Shown here piece by piece: positions 8,707-17,196 of a DNA stretch of 33,055 bases. The position numbers and the translations under genes are program-made. Within the stretch, counting starts at the first letter, position 1; the number at the start of each line of letters is the position of its first letter. Under the pieces are notes generated by a model, which did no database searches, was not told the origin of the DNA, and worked only from the letters and a program-made list of their open reading frames with translations. The stretch comes from Streptomyces sp. FH025 (GTDB lineage Bacteria > Actinomycetota > Actinomycetes > Streptomycetales > Streptomycetaceae): positions 1-33,055 of the forward strand of contig NZ_JAFLNG010000010.1 of the NCBI RefSeq assembly GCF_017427025.1, in the 5' to 3' direction.

Positions 8707-10146
8707 GTGACTACTAGGACAGGCTCCACCAACCGCCCGGTGCGCCCGGGCTGGGCGCTCGCGCTGGTCGCGATCTGCGCCTTCCTGACGTCGCTGGACG
8801 TCATGGTGGTGGTCACCGCGATTCCCACCATGCGCACCGAGCTCAACGCGAGCCTCGCCGACCTCGAGTGGACGATCAACGCCTACAACCTGGCGTTCGC
8901 CTGCCTGATGCTCACCGGCGCGGCCCTCGGCGACCGCTTCGGCCGGATGAAGGTCTACGTCTTCGGCCTCGTCCTGTTCACCGTGGCCTCGGTGCTCGCC
9001 GCCGTCGCCGGCAACGTCGAGGTGCTGATCCTCGGCCGCGTGCTCCAGGGCGTCGCGGCCGGCATCGCCATCCCGGTCAGCCTCACCCTGCTCGGCGACG
9101 CCTACCCGCCGGAGCGGCGCGGCTGGGCGATGGGCATCTGGGGCAGCGTCTCCGGCCTCGCCGTCGCGGCCGGCCCGGTGGCCGGCGGTTTCATCACCGA
9201 AGGCCTCAACTGGCACTGGATCTTCTGGCTGAACGTGCCGTTCGGCGCCGCGGCCGCCGTGCTGTCCGCCGTGCTGCTCCGCGAGAGCTACGGCTCCGCG
9301 CCCAAGATCGACGTGGTCGGCCTGCTGCTCGCCTCCTTCGGCCTGCTCGGCCTGGTGTGGGCCGCGGTCCGCGCCCCCGGAATCGGCTGGGGCAACGCCG
9401 AGGTCCTGCTCTCGCTGGCCGCCGGCGTGGTGCTGCTGATCGTGTTCGTGGCCTGGGAGCGCCACACCGAGCACCCGCTGCTGCCGATGCGCCTGTTCGG
9501 CATCCGCGGCTTCACCGTCTCCAACATCTCCGCGTTCTTCCAGCACTTCGCGCTGATCGGCGCGCTGTTCATCCTCTCGCAGATGTTCCAGGTCGGCTTC
9601 GGCCAGGGCCCGCTCGGCACCGGCCTGCGGCTGCTCGCCTGGACCGCCATGCCGATGATCGTCGCCCCGCTGGCCGGCGGCCTCGCCGACAAGCACGGCA
9701 ACCGGCCGTTCATGGTCGGCGGCCTGCTGCTCCAGGCGGTCGGCCTGGCCTGGATCGCGCTCGTGACCGGCCCGGGCACCGGCTACGGCGCCCTGGTCGT
9801 CCCGCTGATCCTCGGCGGTGTCGGCATCGCGATGTGCCTGCCCACCACCATCAACATGGTGTTCGGCTCGGTCGCCCCGGAGGACATGGGCATCGCCTCC
9901 GGCTCCAACAGCGCCGTGCGCGAGGTCGGCGGCGTGTTCGGTGTGGCCTTCCTCAGCGTGGCCTTCGCCGCCAACGGCAGCTACGACAACGCCTCCACCG
10001 CCCTCGACGGCTTCCGGGCCGCCCTGGCGCTGGGCGCCGTCGCCTCCGCCGTCGGCATGATCGCCGCGATGTTCGCCCCCGGCAAGAAGCGCCCGGCCGC
10101 GGAGCCCGCCCCGGCCGCCACCCTGAAGGACCCCGAGACCGTCTGA
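8707..10146 (+). CDS. MFS drug exporter, DHA2 (EmrB/QacA) type
   Basis: A 479-residue membrane protein with about fourteen helices, as in DHA2 proton-coupled exporters. The first helix carries the DHA2 signature LTSLDVMVVVTAIPTM (D1-type motif). Motif A is GAALGDRFGRMKVY, motif B GRVLQGVAAGIAIP, and motif C GLAVAAGPVAGGF. GTG 8707 is supported by GGAGGT at 8695-8700. A strong hairpin follows the stop. It is probably co-expressed with DUF899 and likely exports a hydrophobic metabolite or drug; the substrate cannot be read from sequence. Confidence 0.93.
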   Translation: MTTRTGSTNRPVRPGWALALVAICAFLTSLDVMVVVTAIPTMRTELNASLADLEWTINAYNLAFACLMLTGAALGDRFGRMKVYVFGLVLFTVASVLAAVAGNVEVLILGRVLQGVAAGIAIPVSLTLLGDAYPPERRGWAMGIWGSVSGLAVAAGPVAGGFITEGLNWHWIFWLNVPFGAAAAVLSAVLLRESYGSAPKIDVVGLLLASFGLLGLVWAAVRAPGIGWGNAEVLLSLAAGVVLLIVFVAWERHTEHPLLPMRLFGIRGFTVSNISAFFQHFALIGALFILSQMFQVGFGQGPLGTGLRLLAWTAMPMIVAPLAGGLADKHGNRPFMVGGLLLQAVGLAWIALVTGPGTGYGALVVPLILGGVGIAMCLPTTINMVFGSVAPEDMGIASGSNSAVREVGGVFGVAFLSVAFAANGSYDNASTALDGFRAALALGAVASAVGMIAAMFAPGKKRPAAEPAPAATLKDPETV

Positions 10147-10166
10147 CCCGAGCCGGATCCCCGGAC

Positions 10167-10203
10167 CGCCGCCCCCGCCGGACCCCCGCTGGCGGGGGCG
10201 GTG
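10167..10203 (+). terminator. Strong GC hairpin after the MFS gene
   Basis: GCCCCCGCC (10171-10179) pairs perfectly with GGCGGGGGC (10191-10199) around an 11-base loop, and flanking bases extend the stem to about 13 bp with one G-U. It lies 21 bases after the stop and separates the exporter from the aldehyde dehydrogenase. Confidence 0.75.
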
Positions 10204-10334
10204 CCGTGCCCGGGAACAGGCAGTACGCGACCGGCCCTGCCCGCAGGCCGATCGCGTGCCCGAGGAAGTGCGCCCCGCTCACCGCCCAGCCAACGGACCG
10301 CGTCATCCTCAGTCATCCTCAGGGGAGGAACCCC

Positions 10335-11804
10335 ATGCCGTACGAGTACGACCGCCTCCACATCGACGGGCACTGGCACCGACCGGCCGACGGGGGAACC
10401 GCCGTGCTGTACTCGCCCGCCGACGAGCAGCCCTTCGGCACCACCCCGGTGGCCGGCCCCGCCGACGTCGACGCCGCCGTGGCCGCCGCCCGCCGCGCCC
10501 TGCGCGCCCCGGAGTGGGCGGGCCTCAGACCCGACGAGCGCGCCGAGCTGCTGGAGCGCTTCGCCGAGGAGCTCGCCAAGAACGCCGAGCAGCGGGCCCT
10601 CCTGACCACCGTGCAGAACGGCATGCCGATCGGCATCTCCGTCCACAGCGAGGGCGCGGCCCCGATCGGCCTGGCCCGCTACCACGCCGGGCTCGCCCGG
10701 ACCACTCCGCTGGAGGACCGCCGGCCCCGGTTCGACGGCGCCGGCGAGACCGTGGTGCTGCGCGAACCCGTCGGTGTCGTCGCCGTGGTCGTCCCCTGGA
10801 ACTTCCCGCAGCCGCTCGCCATGTTCAAGATCGCCCCGGCGCTCGCGGCCGGCTGCACGGTGGTCGTCAAACCCGCCGAGCAGACCGGCCTCGGCGCCCT
10901 GGAGATCGCCGCCGCCGCCCAGCGCGCCGGGTTGCCGCCCGGTGTCCTCAACGTCGTCACCGGAGGCGCCGACCTCGGCCGGCTGCTGGTCGCCCACCCC
11001 GGCGTCGACAAGATCGCGTTCACCGGCTCCACCCCCGCCGGCCGCGAGGTCGCCGAGGCCGCCGGACGCCTCATGCGGCCCGTCACCCTGCACCTGGGCG
11101 GGCGCGCCGCCGCGATCGTGCTGGACGACGCCGACCTCGCCGACACCGTCCGGGGCCTGGCCGCGCACGCCCTGCTCGACGGCGGCCAGGCCTGCTACCT
11201 GTCCACCCGGATCCTGGTGCCCGCGCACCGCCACGACGAACTCCTCGACGCCGTCGCCCGGTACGCCGCCGAGCTCCCCGTCGGCGACCCGCTCGACCCG
11301 GCCACCCGGATCGGCCCGATGGTCAGCCGCGCCCACCGCGACCGCGTCGAGTCCTACGTCGCCGCCGGGCGCGCCGAGGGCGCCACGCTCGCCGCCGGCG
11401 GCACCCGCCCCGAGCAGGACCGCGGCTGGTACGTCCGGCCCGCCGTGTTCGGCGCCGTCTCCCCGAGCTCCCGGATCGCCCGCGAGGAGATCCTCGGGCC
11501 GGTCCTCGCCCTGATCCCCTACTCCGACCTCGACACCGCCGTCGCCCTCGCCAACGACTCCGAGTACGGCCTCGGCGGCACCGTCTGGACCACCGACCCC
11601 GAGCGTGCGCTCGACCTCGCCCGCCGCCTCGACACCGGCAGCGTCGGCGTCAACTACTACGACGTCGACCTCTCCGCCCCCTACGCCGGACGCGGGAACA
11701 GCGGCCTCGGCCACGAACTCGGACCGGAGGGCCTCGCCACCTACCAGAGGTTCAAGTCCGTCTACTTCCCGAACCACGGTCCGGACCACGTTCCGAACCG
11801 CTGA
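10335..11804 (+). CDS. Aldehyde dehydrogenase family protein with Glu-to-His change at the general base
   Basis: A 489-residue NAD(P)-dependent aldehyde dehydrogenase fold. VVVPWNFPQPLAMFKIAPALAAG (N156) binds cofactor and stabilises the oxyanion, FTGSTPAGREV is the Rossmann glycine motif, GGQACYLS holds the catalytic Cys C287, and EEILGPVLALI holds the second conserved Glu. The block that normally reads LELGGK reads LHLGGR, so the general-base Glu is His253. The spacing to C287 (34 residues) is exactly the canonical 268-302 spacing, so this is a substitution, not misalignment. ATG 10335 has GGGGAGGA seven bases upstream. A 10-base tandem repeat (GTCATCCTCA at 10302 and 10312) lies just before the ribosome site. 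Deacylation may be impaired, or the enzyme may favour esterase or acyl-transfer chemistry. Confidence 0.92.
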   Translation: MPYEYDRLHIDGHWHRPADGGTAVLYSPADEQPFGTTPVAGPADVDAAVAAARRALRAPEWAGLRPDERAELLERFAEELAKNAEQRALLTTVQNGMPIGISVHSEGAAPIGLARYHAGLARTTPLEDRRPRFDGAGETVVLREPVGVVAVVVPWNFPQPLAMFKIAPALAAGCTVVVKPAEQTGLGALEIAAAAQRAGLPPGVLNVVTGGADLGRLLVAHPGVDKIAFTGSTPAGREVAEAAGRLMRPVTLHLGGRAAAIVLDDADLADTVRGLAAHALLDGGQACYLSTRILVPAHRHDELLDAVARYAAELPVGDPLDPATRIGPMVSRAHRDRVESYVAAGRAEGATLAAGGTRPEQDRGWYVRPAVFGAVSPSSRIAREEILGPVLALIPYSDLDTAVALANDSEYGLGGTVWTTDPERALDLARRLDTGSVGVNYYDVDLSAPYAGRGNSGLGHELGPEGLATYQRFKSVYFPNHGPDHVPNR

Positions 11805-11816
11805 TCCGGTCGCGTC

Positions 11817-11849
11817 GGGGCGGGCCGGCGGAGAACGCCGACCCGCCCC
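11817..11849. terminator. Bidirectional terminator between convergent genes
   Basis: GGGGCGGG pairs with CCCGCCCC. After one C/A mismatch an inner stem CGGCG/CGCCG closes on the loop GAGAA. It fills the 62-base gap between the aldehyde dehydrogenase and carboxylic acid reductase stops and can serve both strands. Confidence 0.78.
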
Positions 11850-11866
11850 CGGGCTCCCCGCCGTCC

Positions 11867-14800
11867 CTACGCGGCCATCAGGCGCTTGAGGTCGGTCGCG
11901 TACTTGCGGATGAGCGAGGGCGACAGCTTCGGTACGTCCCCGGTCGGGTCGAGGGCGGCCTCCTGGACGGCGGCACGGAACCGGGTGGACGGGATCAGGG
12001 ATCCGGGGACGGCTTCCTCCGGCTCCCGGAAGCCGTGGAGGAGGGGCAGGACGGAGTGCTGCCGCTGAGCCTCGGGGAGCGCGCGCATGGCGGCTTCGAT
12101 CCGCACGAGCCAGTCCCCGTAGTCGTCCACCCGCTCGATGCGGTGTCCCGCGTCGTTGAGCCAGTCGACGAAGGTGTCGAGGGATATCCCGTCGTCGTGC
12201 GGGTTGACCAGGCTGAACGTCCGGTACCCGGCCTCGTACCGACCGCCCAGGCCGACCACCGAGGCGGCGGTGAAGTCGACCGGCAGGCCGTCGTAGTGGG
12301 CCTGCTGCGGGCTCCCGTCGGCGTCGGCCCGGTAGAAGGAACGCGGGGCGATGCCGGTGGCGATGACGCTGAACAGCAGGCGGCTGAACATGTCCGGCAC
12401 GTTGAGCTGCCCGCTGTACCGGCTGTGCGCGAGGATCATGTTGGAACGGAAGGTCGTGACCGGCAGGCCGCACAGGTCGTGCGCCTCGCGGAGGAGGACC
12501 TCCCCGGCCCACTTGCTGGTCGCGTACCCGCCGGCGTAGCCCCCGTCGACCGGCTGGACGGGTATCGCGGTGCGGATGTCGGAGTCCTCGTCCAGGGCCG
12601 GCTGCCCGATCCGGGAGTTGGCGACGGCGACGCTGGAGATGTAGGTGAAGGGCTTGATCCGGGCGGTGAGCGCCAGGCGGATGAGCTCGGCCGTCCCCAC
12701 GACGTTGGCCTCGAACAGGTGGTTGTACGGGAGCACGTGGTTCACGAGGGCGCCCGCGTGGACGATCAGGTCCACCTCGTCGGCCAGCCGCTCCCAGGTG
12801 GCGGCGTCCAGCCCCAGCTGCGGCTCCGCGATGTCGCCCGCCACGACGTCCAGGTGCCCGGCGGACAACTCCGCGAACTTCCCGACCAGTTCGGCGTCCT
12901 CGCTGCCGAACGCGTCGACGAGCCGCTGGCGGGCCGCGACCGTGTCCTTCCCCCGCACCAGGCAGATCAGCCTTCCGCCCACCGGTGCGAGCTTCTCCAG
13001 CCACTCCAGGGCGAGGAAGCGCCCGAGGTAGCCGCTGGCGCCGGTGAGCAGGACGGTACGGGGTTCCCCGGCCGGGGGCGGGAGTTCACGGGCAGCGGCG
13101 ATGGTCTGTGCGTCGAGGAACCTGTCGAGGGTGAGGTCCTTGGCGTGGACCTCGTGGGTCTCCTCGTCGCGAACCGGCTCGTCGTGCACCGACGTGCCGT
13201 GCACCGACGCGAACGTGGGCCTCTTGCCCCCGGCCTCGCGCTTGTCCCCGATGTAGTCGGCCAGCCGCTGAAGGTCGTAGGCGGGGCTGATGACCACGTC
13301 GATGGGGACGCGGACGCCGAAGGTGTCGTGGAGCAGGTTGGAGAAGGACACCGCCGTCAGGGAGTCTCCGCCCAGGTCCCGGAAGTGCGCGGTGGGGCTC
13401 ACGTCGACCAGCGAACCCGTGAGCAGCGCCCGGGTGGCCCGCTGGACCGTCTCCAGCACGGGCCGGTCCGCGCCGGTGCGGCGGACTTCGAGCAACTCCT
13501 CGGCCTCCCGGGCGGCCGTGTCGGCGTACAACTGCTCCAGGCGCGCGCCGTACCGGTTCACCAGGTTGGGCCACAGCAGCTTGCGGTGGTCCGACAGCAG
13601 GCCGTTCGCCTGGCTGAACGGCTCCGTCTCGAACAGGAAGTCCCGGGGGATCTCGTACGAGTTGAGCCCGGTGTCCTTGGCGATCTCCTGGAACGACTCG
13701 CTGAACAGCTGCTTCAGGCGCGCCTGTTCACCTCCGAACCGTTCCAGGGTCTCGGGGGTGGGGACGACGACGGCGAGCAGGTAGGAGCGTTCGCTGTTGC
13801 CGTACACGAAGATCTGCCGCACCAGCGGGCTGGTGGCGAAGGCGGCCTCCAGACGGGACGTCGCCACGAACTCTCCCTGCGAGAGCTTCAGGACGTTCTT
13901 GCGGCGGTCCACGATGGCGATCCTGTCCGGCGCGACCTCGGCGGCGATGTCCCCCGTCCGGTAGTAGCCGTCCTCGTCGAAGAGCTGCGCCGTCAGCTCG
14001 GGCTGCCGGAAGTACCCGGGGATGATGGAGTCGGCCTTCAGCAGGAGCTCGCCCCGCGGGTGGGGGGAGTCCGTGCCGAAGTAGCCGAGCTCCGGCACGT
14101 CGACGAGCTTGTAGTCGGTGACCGGTGGGCGCAGCATCTCGCCGTCGACGGCGACGCCGGCGGCCTCGGTGGAGCCGTAGATGTTGTGCAGCTTGAGGCC
14201 GAGCAGGGACTCGGTGAAGGCGGTCAACTCGGCTGACAGCGGCGCGGATCCGCTGCTGGCCCAGGTGACGCGGCCGCCGAGGACGTTCTCCCGCAGGTGC
14301 GCTTTGACGTCCGCGTCGATCGCCTGCCGGTCGGCTCCGTCCAGTACCCGTCGGTCGGTTTCGCTCCGGAACTTCTGGAACAGCATTTCGCACACGCGCG
14401 GCACCAGCGACAGCTCCGTGGGGCGGGCCAACGCGATGTCCTCGAACAGGGTCGACAGGTCGCTGCTCGCGGTGAAGTACGTCGTTCCGCCGCGCGCGAG
14501 GCAGTTCTTCAGGGAGGAGTGCCCGGCGACGTGGCTCATCGGCATGTAGTTGATGGTGATCGCGTCGGTGCCGGCGAAGAGCTTCGACCAGGCACCGCCC
14601 CACATCGCCGCGGCGAGCCGTTCGGTGTACATGGCGCCCTTCGGCGTCCCGGTGCTTCCCGAGGTGTAGATGAGCATGGCGAGGGCGTCCTCGTCCTCGG
14701 GCGTGAACAGCGGCGCGCGGGGGAGGGCGGTGCCGCGACGGATGACGTCCGTCAGTGGTTCGACGGTCACGTCGAGACCGGCCCGGGCCAGTTGTTCGGA

Positions 14801-15301
14801 CGCCGCGGCGTACTTCTCGGCATGGTCGTCGACCTCCGGGTGGTAGTCGAAGACCAGGAGGCGCCGGACGGAGGGCGTGCCGAGCACCGAGGCGACGGCG
14901 GTGTCCAGGCGTTCGGCGCTCACGGCGACGATGGACGGCTCCGTCTCCTCGATGATCGAGGCGAGTTGGGGCACGGGGGCGCTCGTCTGGAGCGGGACGC
15001 TGACGGCCCCGACGTGGTTGCAGGCCAGGTCGAGCGTCGCGTAGTCGCGGCTCGTGAAGCCGAGGATGGCCACGCGGTCCCCGGGCTGCAGCGGGTGTTC
15101 CGGGTGGTGGTGCCATTCGCCCGCCACCGCGCGTATTCGGTCCCACAGTTCGCGGTAGCTGGTCGTTTCGTAGTGCGGCAGCAGACGGATCGAACCGCGG
15201 CCCGTTCGTGGGTCCGGTACGAACTCCTTGGCGCGTTCACCGACCGCGGGCCGGTCCGCGTGGAGCTCGAAAACATGTGCCAATACGTGCGCAAGTCGCA
15301 T
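11867..15301 (-). CDS. car: Carboxylic acid reductase (adenylation-carrier-thioester reductase)
   Basis: CARs reduce carboxylic acids to aldehydes with ATP and NADPH, via an acyl-AMP and a phosphopantetheine thioester. This 1144-residue protein matches the Nocardia CAR architecture along its length. The adenylation domain has [13 protein letters not shown] (about 210-222), [30 protein letters not shown] and the late lysine in [12 protein letters not shown]. The carrier site is DLGGDSL with Ser647. The reductase has [12 protein letters not shown] (about 750) and YATSK (Y926, K930). ATG 15301 has GGAG eight bases upstream and gives [11 protein letters not shown], aligning with the MRLAQ segment of Nocardia CAR and lacking the roughly 40 residues that precede it there. 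An upstream in-frame TTG (15466) would extend the protein but has no support. It needs a PPTase, and none is visible here. Confidence 0.95.
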   Translation of the reverse strand: MRLAHVLAHVFELHADRPAVGERAKEFVPDPRTGRGSIRLLPHYETTSYRELWDRIRAVAGEWHHHPEHPLQPGDRVAILGFTSRDYATLDLACNHVGAVSVPLQTSAPVPQLASIIEETEPSIVAVSAERLDTAVASVLGTPSVRRLLVFDYHPEVDDHAEKYAAASEQLARAGLDVTVEPLTDVIRRGTALPRAPLFTPEDEDALAMLIYTSGSTGTPKGAMYTERLAAAMWGGAWSKLFAGTDAITINYMPMSHVAGHSSLKNCLARGGTTYFTASSDLSTLFEDIALARPTELSLVPRVCEMLFQKFRSETDRRVLDGADRQAIDADVKAHLRENVLGGRVTWASSGSAPLSAELTAFTESLLGLKLHNIYGSTEAAGVAVDGEMLRPPVTDYKLVDVPELGYFGTDSPHPRGELLLKADSIIPGYFRQPELTAQLFDEDGYYRTGDIAAEVAPDRIAIVDRRKNVLKLSQGEFVATSRLEAAFATSPLVRQIFVYGNSERSYLLAVVVPTPETLERFGGEQARLKQLFSESFQEIAKDTGLNSYEIPRDFLFETEPFSQANGLLSDHRKLLWPNLVNRYGARLEQLYADTAAREAEELLEVRRTGADRPVLETVQRATRALLTGSLVDVSPTAHFRDLGGDSLTAVSFSNLLHDTFGVRVPIDVVISPAYDLQRLADYIGDKREAGGKRPTFASVHGTSVHDEPVRDEETHEVHAKDLTLDRFLDAQTIAAARELPPPAGEPRTVLLTGASGYLGRFLALEWLEKLAPVGGRLICLVRGKDTVAARQRLVDAFGSEDAELVGKFAELSAGHLDVVAGDIAEPQLGLDAATWERLADEVDLIVHAGALVNHVLPYNHLFEANVVGTAELIRLALTARIKPFTYISSVAVANSRIGQPALDEDSDIRTAIPVQPVDGGYAGGYATSKWAGEVLLREAHDLCGLPVTTFRSNMILAHSRYSGQLNVPDMFSRLLFSVIATGIAPRSFYRADADGSPQQAHYDGLPVDFTAASVVGLGGRYEAGYRTFSLVNPHDDGISLDTFVDWLNDAGHRIERVDDYGDWLVRIEAAMRALPEAQRQHSVLPLLHGFREPEEAVPGSLIPSTRFRAAVQEAALDPTGDVPKLSPSLIRKYATDLKRLMAA

Positions 15302-15460
15302 TTCTGGTCTCCGCGTCGCATAGACGGCCGACTTGTGTCGCCGGCAGGGGGATCGATACGCATCGACGCTCACATGGACGAGGCCATGTTGGCGCTGGGA
15401 GAGCGCGTTCGCCGGTCCCAGTTCGTCGCCCGATGCTAACCACGGGAGAACAGATGGTCC

Positions 15461-15486
15461 GTACAAAAATTTCGATATATGTCATG
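15461..15486 (-). promoter_or_regulatory. AT-rich probable promoter region of the carboxylic acid reductase
   Basis: The 216-base gap between the aminotransferase stop and the reductase start holds a conspicuously AT-rich stretch (runs of A and T plus TATAT). It lies about 160 bases upstream of ATG 15301, implying a long leader if it is the promoter. No clean -35/-10 pair can be assigned. Confidence 0.35.
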
Positions 15487-15517
15487 TCCCCCGTGCGTCC
15501 GCGGCCCGGTCGGGGCC

Positions 15518-16381
15518 TCACGGAGAGACCGGTGGTTCGGCCTCGTAGGCGCGATGCAGCAGGTCAAGGAAGGCGGGGGCCTCGGGCAGGAGTGCGGAGT
15601 CGATCCGGCGGACGGCGACGCCCGGCGTCCAGGAGTTCATCACCGCGCAGCCGGCCACGTCGGGCAGGTCGGCGAGCGTGACCTCCCGGACGCGCTGGGG
15701 GGTGCCGAGGCGGTCCAGTTGCCTGCGGACGATGCCCATCGTGACCCCGTGCAGCATCTCGGCCCGCGGCCACACCACGGAGGAGCCGTCCCAGAAGGCG
15801 AGGTTCCAGATCGAGCCCTCGCTGAGCCGGCCGCGGTGGTCGGTGAAGGCGACGTCGTCGAAGCCCCGCCGGAAGGCCTGGCGGAGGAAGTACGTCTTGG
15901 CCGGTTCGCCGACGTGCTTCACGGCCGGGAGGAAGCGCTCGTGGCGGACGGCCGCCAGGGCCAGCGGGCCCTCGGGGCCGGACGCGGCCGGCCCGGTGCG
16001 GACCAGGAGCTCGGGCTCGGTACCGGGCCCGTCCGCGGTGAACTCGCCGACCGGTGAATAGGCCGTGGCCACCAGGGAGAGGTCGGCGGGGGCGGCTTCC
16101 AGCGCCGCCCGCAGGCAGGACCGCACCCGGGTGTCGGCGGTTTCCCGGCCGAACAGCTCCGCCGAGCCGTGCCGCAGGCGCTCGAGGTGGAGGTCGAGGC
16201 CGCGCACCCGGCCCCCGCGGACCTGCATGGCGGTGAAGTGCGCGTAGCCCATGAAGGCGAGCGGCGTCAACTCCTCGGCGGTCGCCGTCCTGCCGTTCCG
16301 GTGGGCGAGGTGTTCCCGCGGTGCCCCGGCCTGCGGCGTCGTATTGCTGTTCGGATCGGTGTTCAACGGACGTGGCGTCAT
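15518..16381 (-). CDS. Class IV PLP enzyme (aminotransferase / aminodeoxychorismate-lyase-like)
   Basis: A 287-residue fold-type IV PLP enzyme of the BCAT/D-amino-acid transaminase/PabC superfamily. LPAVKHVGEPAKTYFLRQA holds the probable Schiff-base lysine K155. GRLSEGSIWNLAFW supplies the conserved Glu (E188) that contacts the pyridine nitrogen. VTMGIVRRQLDRLG and AVMNSWTPGVAV are phosphate and substrate loop regions. Members can be transaminases (including amine transaminases) or 4-amino-4-deoxychorismate lyases, and sequence alone does not decide. The first 28 residues, with few hydrophobics, look like an extension before the family core, and ATG 16381 has no clear ribosome site. It starts 48 bases after the TetR stop, so it may share the TetR transcript. 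Proximity to phzE and to the carboxylic acid reductase gives two hypotheses: chorismate chemistry or aldehyde amination. Confidence 0.85.
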   Translation of the reverse strand: MTPRPLNTDPNSNTTPQAGAPREHLAHRNGRTATAEELTPLAFMGYAHFTAMQVRGGRVRGLDLHLERLRHGSAELFGRETADTRVRSCLRAALEAAPADLSLVATAYSPVGEFTADGPGTEPELLVRTGPAASGPEGPLALAAVRHERFLPAVKHVGEPAKTYFLRQAFRRGFDDVAFTDHRGRLSEGSIWNLAFWDGSSVVWPRAEMLHGVTMGIVRRQLDRLGTPQRVREVTLADLPDVAGCAVMNSWTPGVAVRRIDSALLPEAPAFLDLLHRAYEAEPPVSP

Positions 16382-16429
16382 GCCGGGGTCAACGACCGCC
16401 GCCTCGTCAGGACACTTCCGGCGGACGAC

Positions 16430-17023
16430 CTACCGGTTGGCGTTCGCCCGCTGCTCGAGGCCGTCGAGGAGGGTTTCGAGCCCCACCGTGAAGTCCTCCT
16501 CCGTCGCCCTCAGCGGGGAATGCCCGAACCCCTCGTCGCTGGGCAGCAGTTGCTGCGCGATCCGCTGGATGGACGCGCCCTGGACGAAGGACCAGACGGC
16601 GATCGCGAGCGAGCGTGCGAGCGCCGGGTCCTCGGTCAGCGGCTTGAGCGAGGCCGTCATCCAGTCGAGGCAGGTGGTGTCCGAGAAGTGGCGCGCGGAG
16701 GCCTGTGTCACCAGCGTCCACGGGTGCTTCCGGTACACCTCCCAGTCCAGCTCGGCGGCGAGCCGCATGGCGTCGCGCCAGTGCGGCGGAGCGGGCGTGG
16801 GGTACGGGTGTTCGTCGCACACCGCTCTGGTGATCGCCGTCAGCAGCTCGTCCTTGTTCGCGATGTGGCGGTAGAGCGACATGACGCCGGAGTCGAGGTC
16901 CGTCGCCAGGCGTCGCATCGAGAGCGCCGCGATGCCCTCCGCGTCGGCGATGCGGATGGCGGCGCGGACGATCGCCCCTTGTGTAAGCCCAGGTGAACTC
17001 GCCTGTCTGCCTTGTGTCTTCAC
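16430..17023 (-). CDS. TetR-family repressor
   Basis: A 197-residue regulator. The N-terminal helix-turn-helix spans about residues 9-60: LTQGAIVRAAIRIADAEG, then LSMRRLATDLDSGVMSLYRHIANKDELL. The C-terminal ligand-binding region resembles the TetR_C class of drug-responsive repressors. The frame opens at ATG 17041, but that codon has no ribosome site. GTG 17023 is preceded by AGAGGG four bases upstream and gives MKTQGRQASSPG, so it is preferred. The -10 box TATACT (17064-17059) would start the RNA near 17052. It is divergent from the MFS exporter across 17075-17128, which contains two palindromic operators, so classic self- and exporter repression is expected. Confidence 0.93.
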   Translation of the reverse strand: MKTQGRQASSPGLTQGAIVRAAIRIADAEGIAALSMRRLATDLDSGVMSLYRHIANKDELLTAITRAVCDEHPYPTPAPPHWRDAMRLAAELDWEVYRKHPWTLVTQASARHFSDTTCLDWMTASLKPLTEDPALARSLAIAVWSFVQGASIQRIAQQLLPSDEGFGHSPLRATEEDFTVGLETLLDGLEQRANANR

Positions 17024-17058
17024 GGTCCCTCTGCCTTGCATGTTCGCGGCTGTGGGTT

Positions 17059-17064
17059 AGTATA
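17059..17064 (-). promoter_or_regulatory. -10 element of the TetR gene
   Basis: TATACT on the minus strand, a near-consensus -10 box in GC-rich DNA, 18 bases upstream of the in-frame ATG and 36 upstream of the preferred GTG. The presumed -35 area overlaps operator 1 (17075-17091), which fits autorepression. Confidence 0.55.
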
Positions 17065-17074
17065 ACCGGCGATG

Positions 17075-17091
17075 TGCGTACACCGTACGCA
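17075..17091. promoter_or_regulatory. TetR operator 1 (palindrome TGCGTAC-ACC-GTACGCA)
   Basis: A perfect 7-bp inverted repeat with a 3-base centre, in the divergent TetR/MFS intergenic region. The same arms recur in operator 2, with centres 25 bp apart. Its position over the TetR -35 region fits autorepression. Confidence 0.78.
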
Positions 17092-17096
17092 TGTCC

Positions 17097-17119
17097 TGGT
17101 GCGTACGCCGTACGCACCA
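17097..17119. promoter_or_regulatory. TetR operator 2 (10-bp arms TGGTGCGTAC/GTACGCACCA)
   Basis: A perfect 10-bp inverted repeat with centre GCC, sharing the TGCGTAC/GTACGCA core with operator 1. A third half-site GTACGCA follows at 17122-17128. The longer symmetry suggests this is the stronger site. It lies 78 bases upstream of the MFS start, where it can block that promoter. Confidence 0.8.
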
Positions 17120-17196
17120 TCGTACGCATCGTCGGGCGCATCGACGCGCGCATCCGCTGACGCGAACAACTCCGCACCTCTCCTGAAAGGCTGCCC

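Noticed and set aside
9981-13004. A 1007-codon minus-strand open frame spanning the aldehyde dehydrogenase and part of the CAR
   Set aside because: It crosses two convergent, well-supported genes and a terminator and has low-complexity composition, so it is a shadow frame.
10256-14236. A 1326-codon plus-strand open frame
   Set aside because: It runs out of frame through the aldehyde dehydrogenase and antisense to the CAR, with Arg/Pro-rich nonsense composition.
15302-15466. N-terminal extension of the CAR from a TTG at 15466
   Set aside because: There is no ribosome-binding site and no resemblance to CAR N-termini, while ATG 15301 has a good site and the right family alignment.
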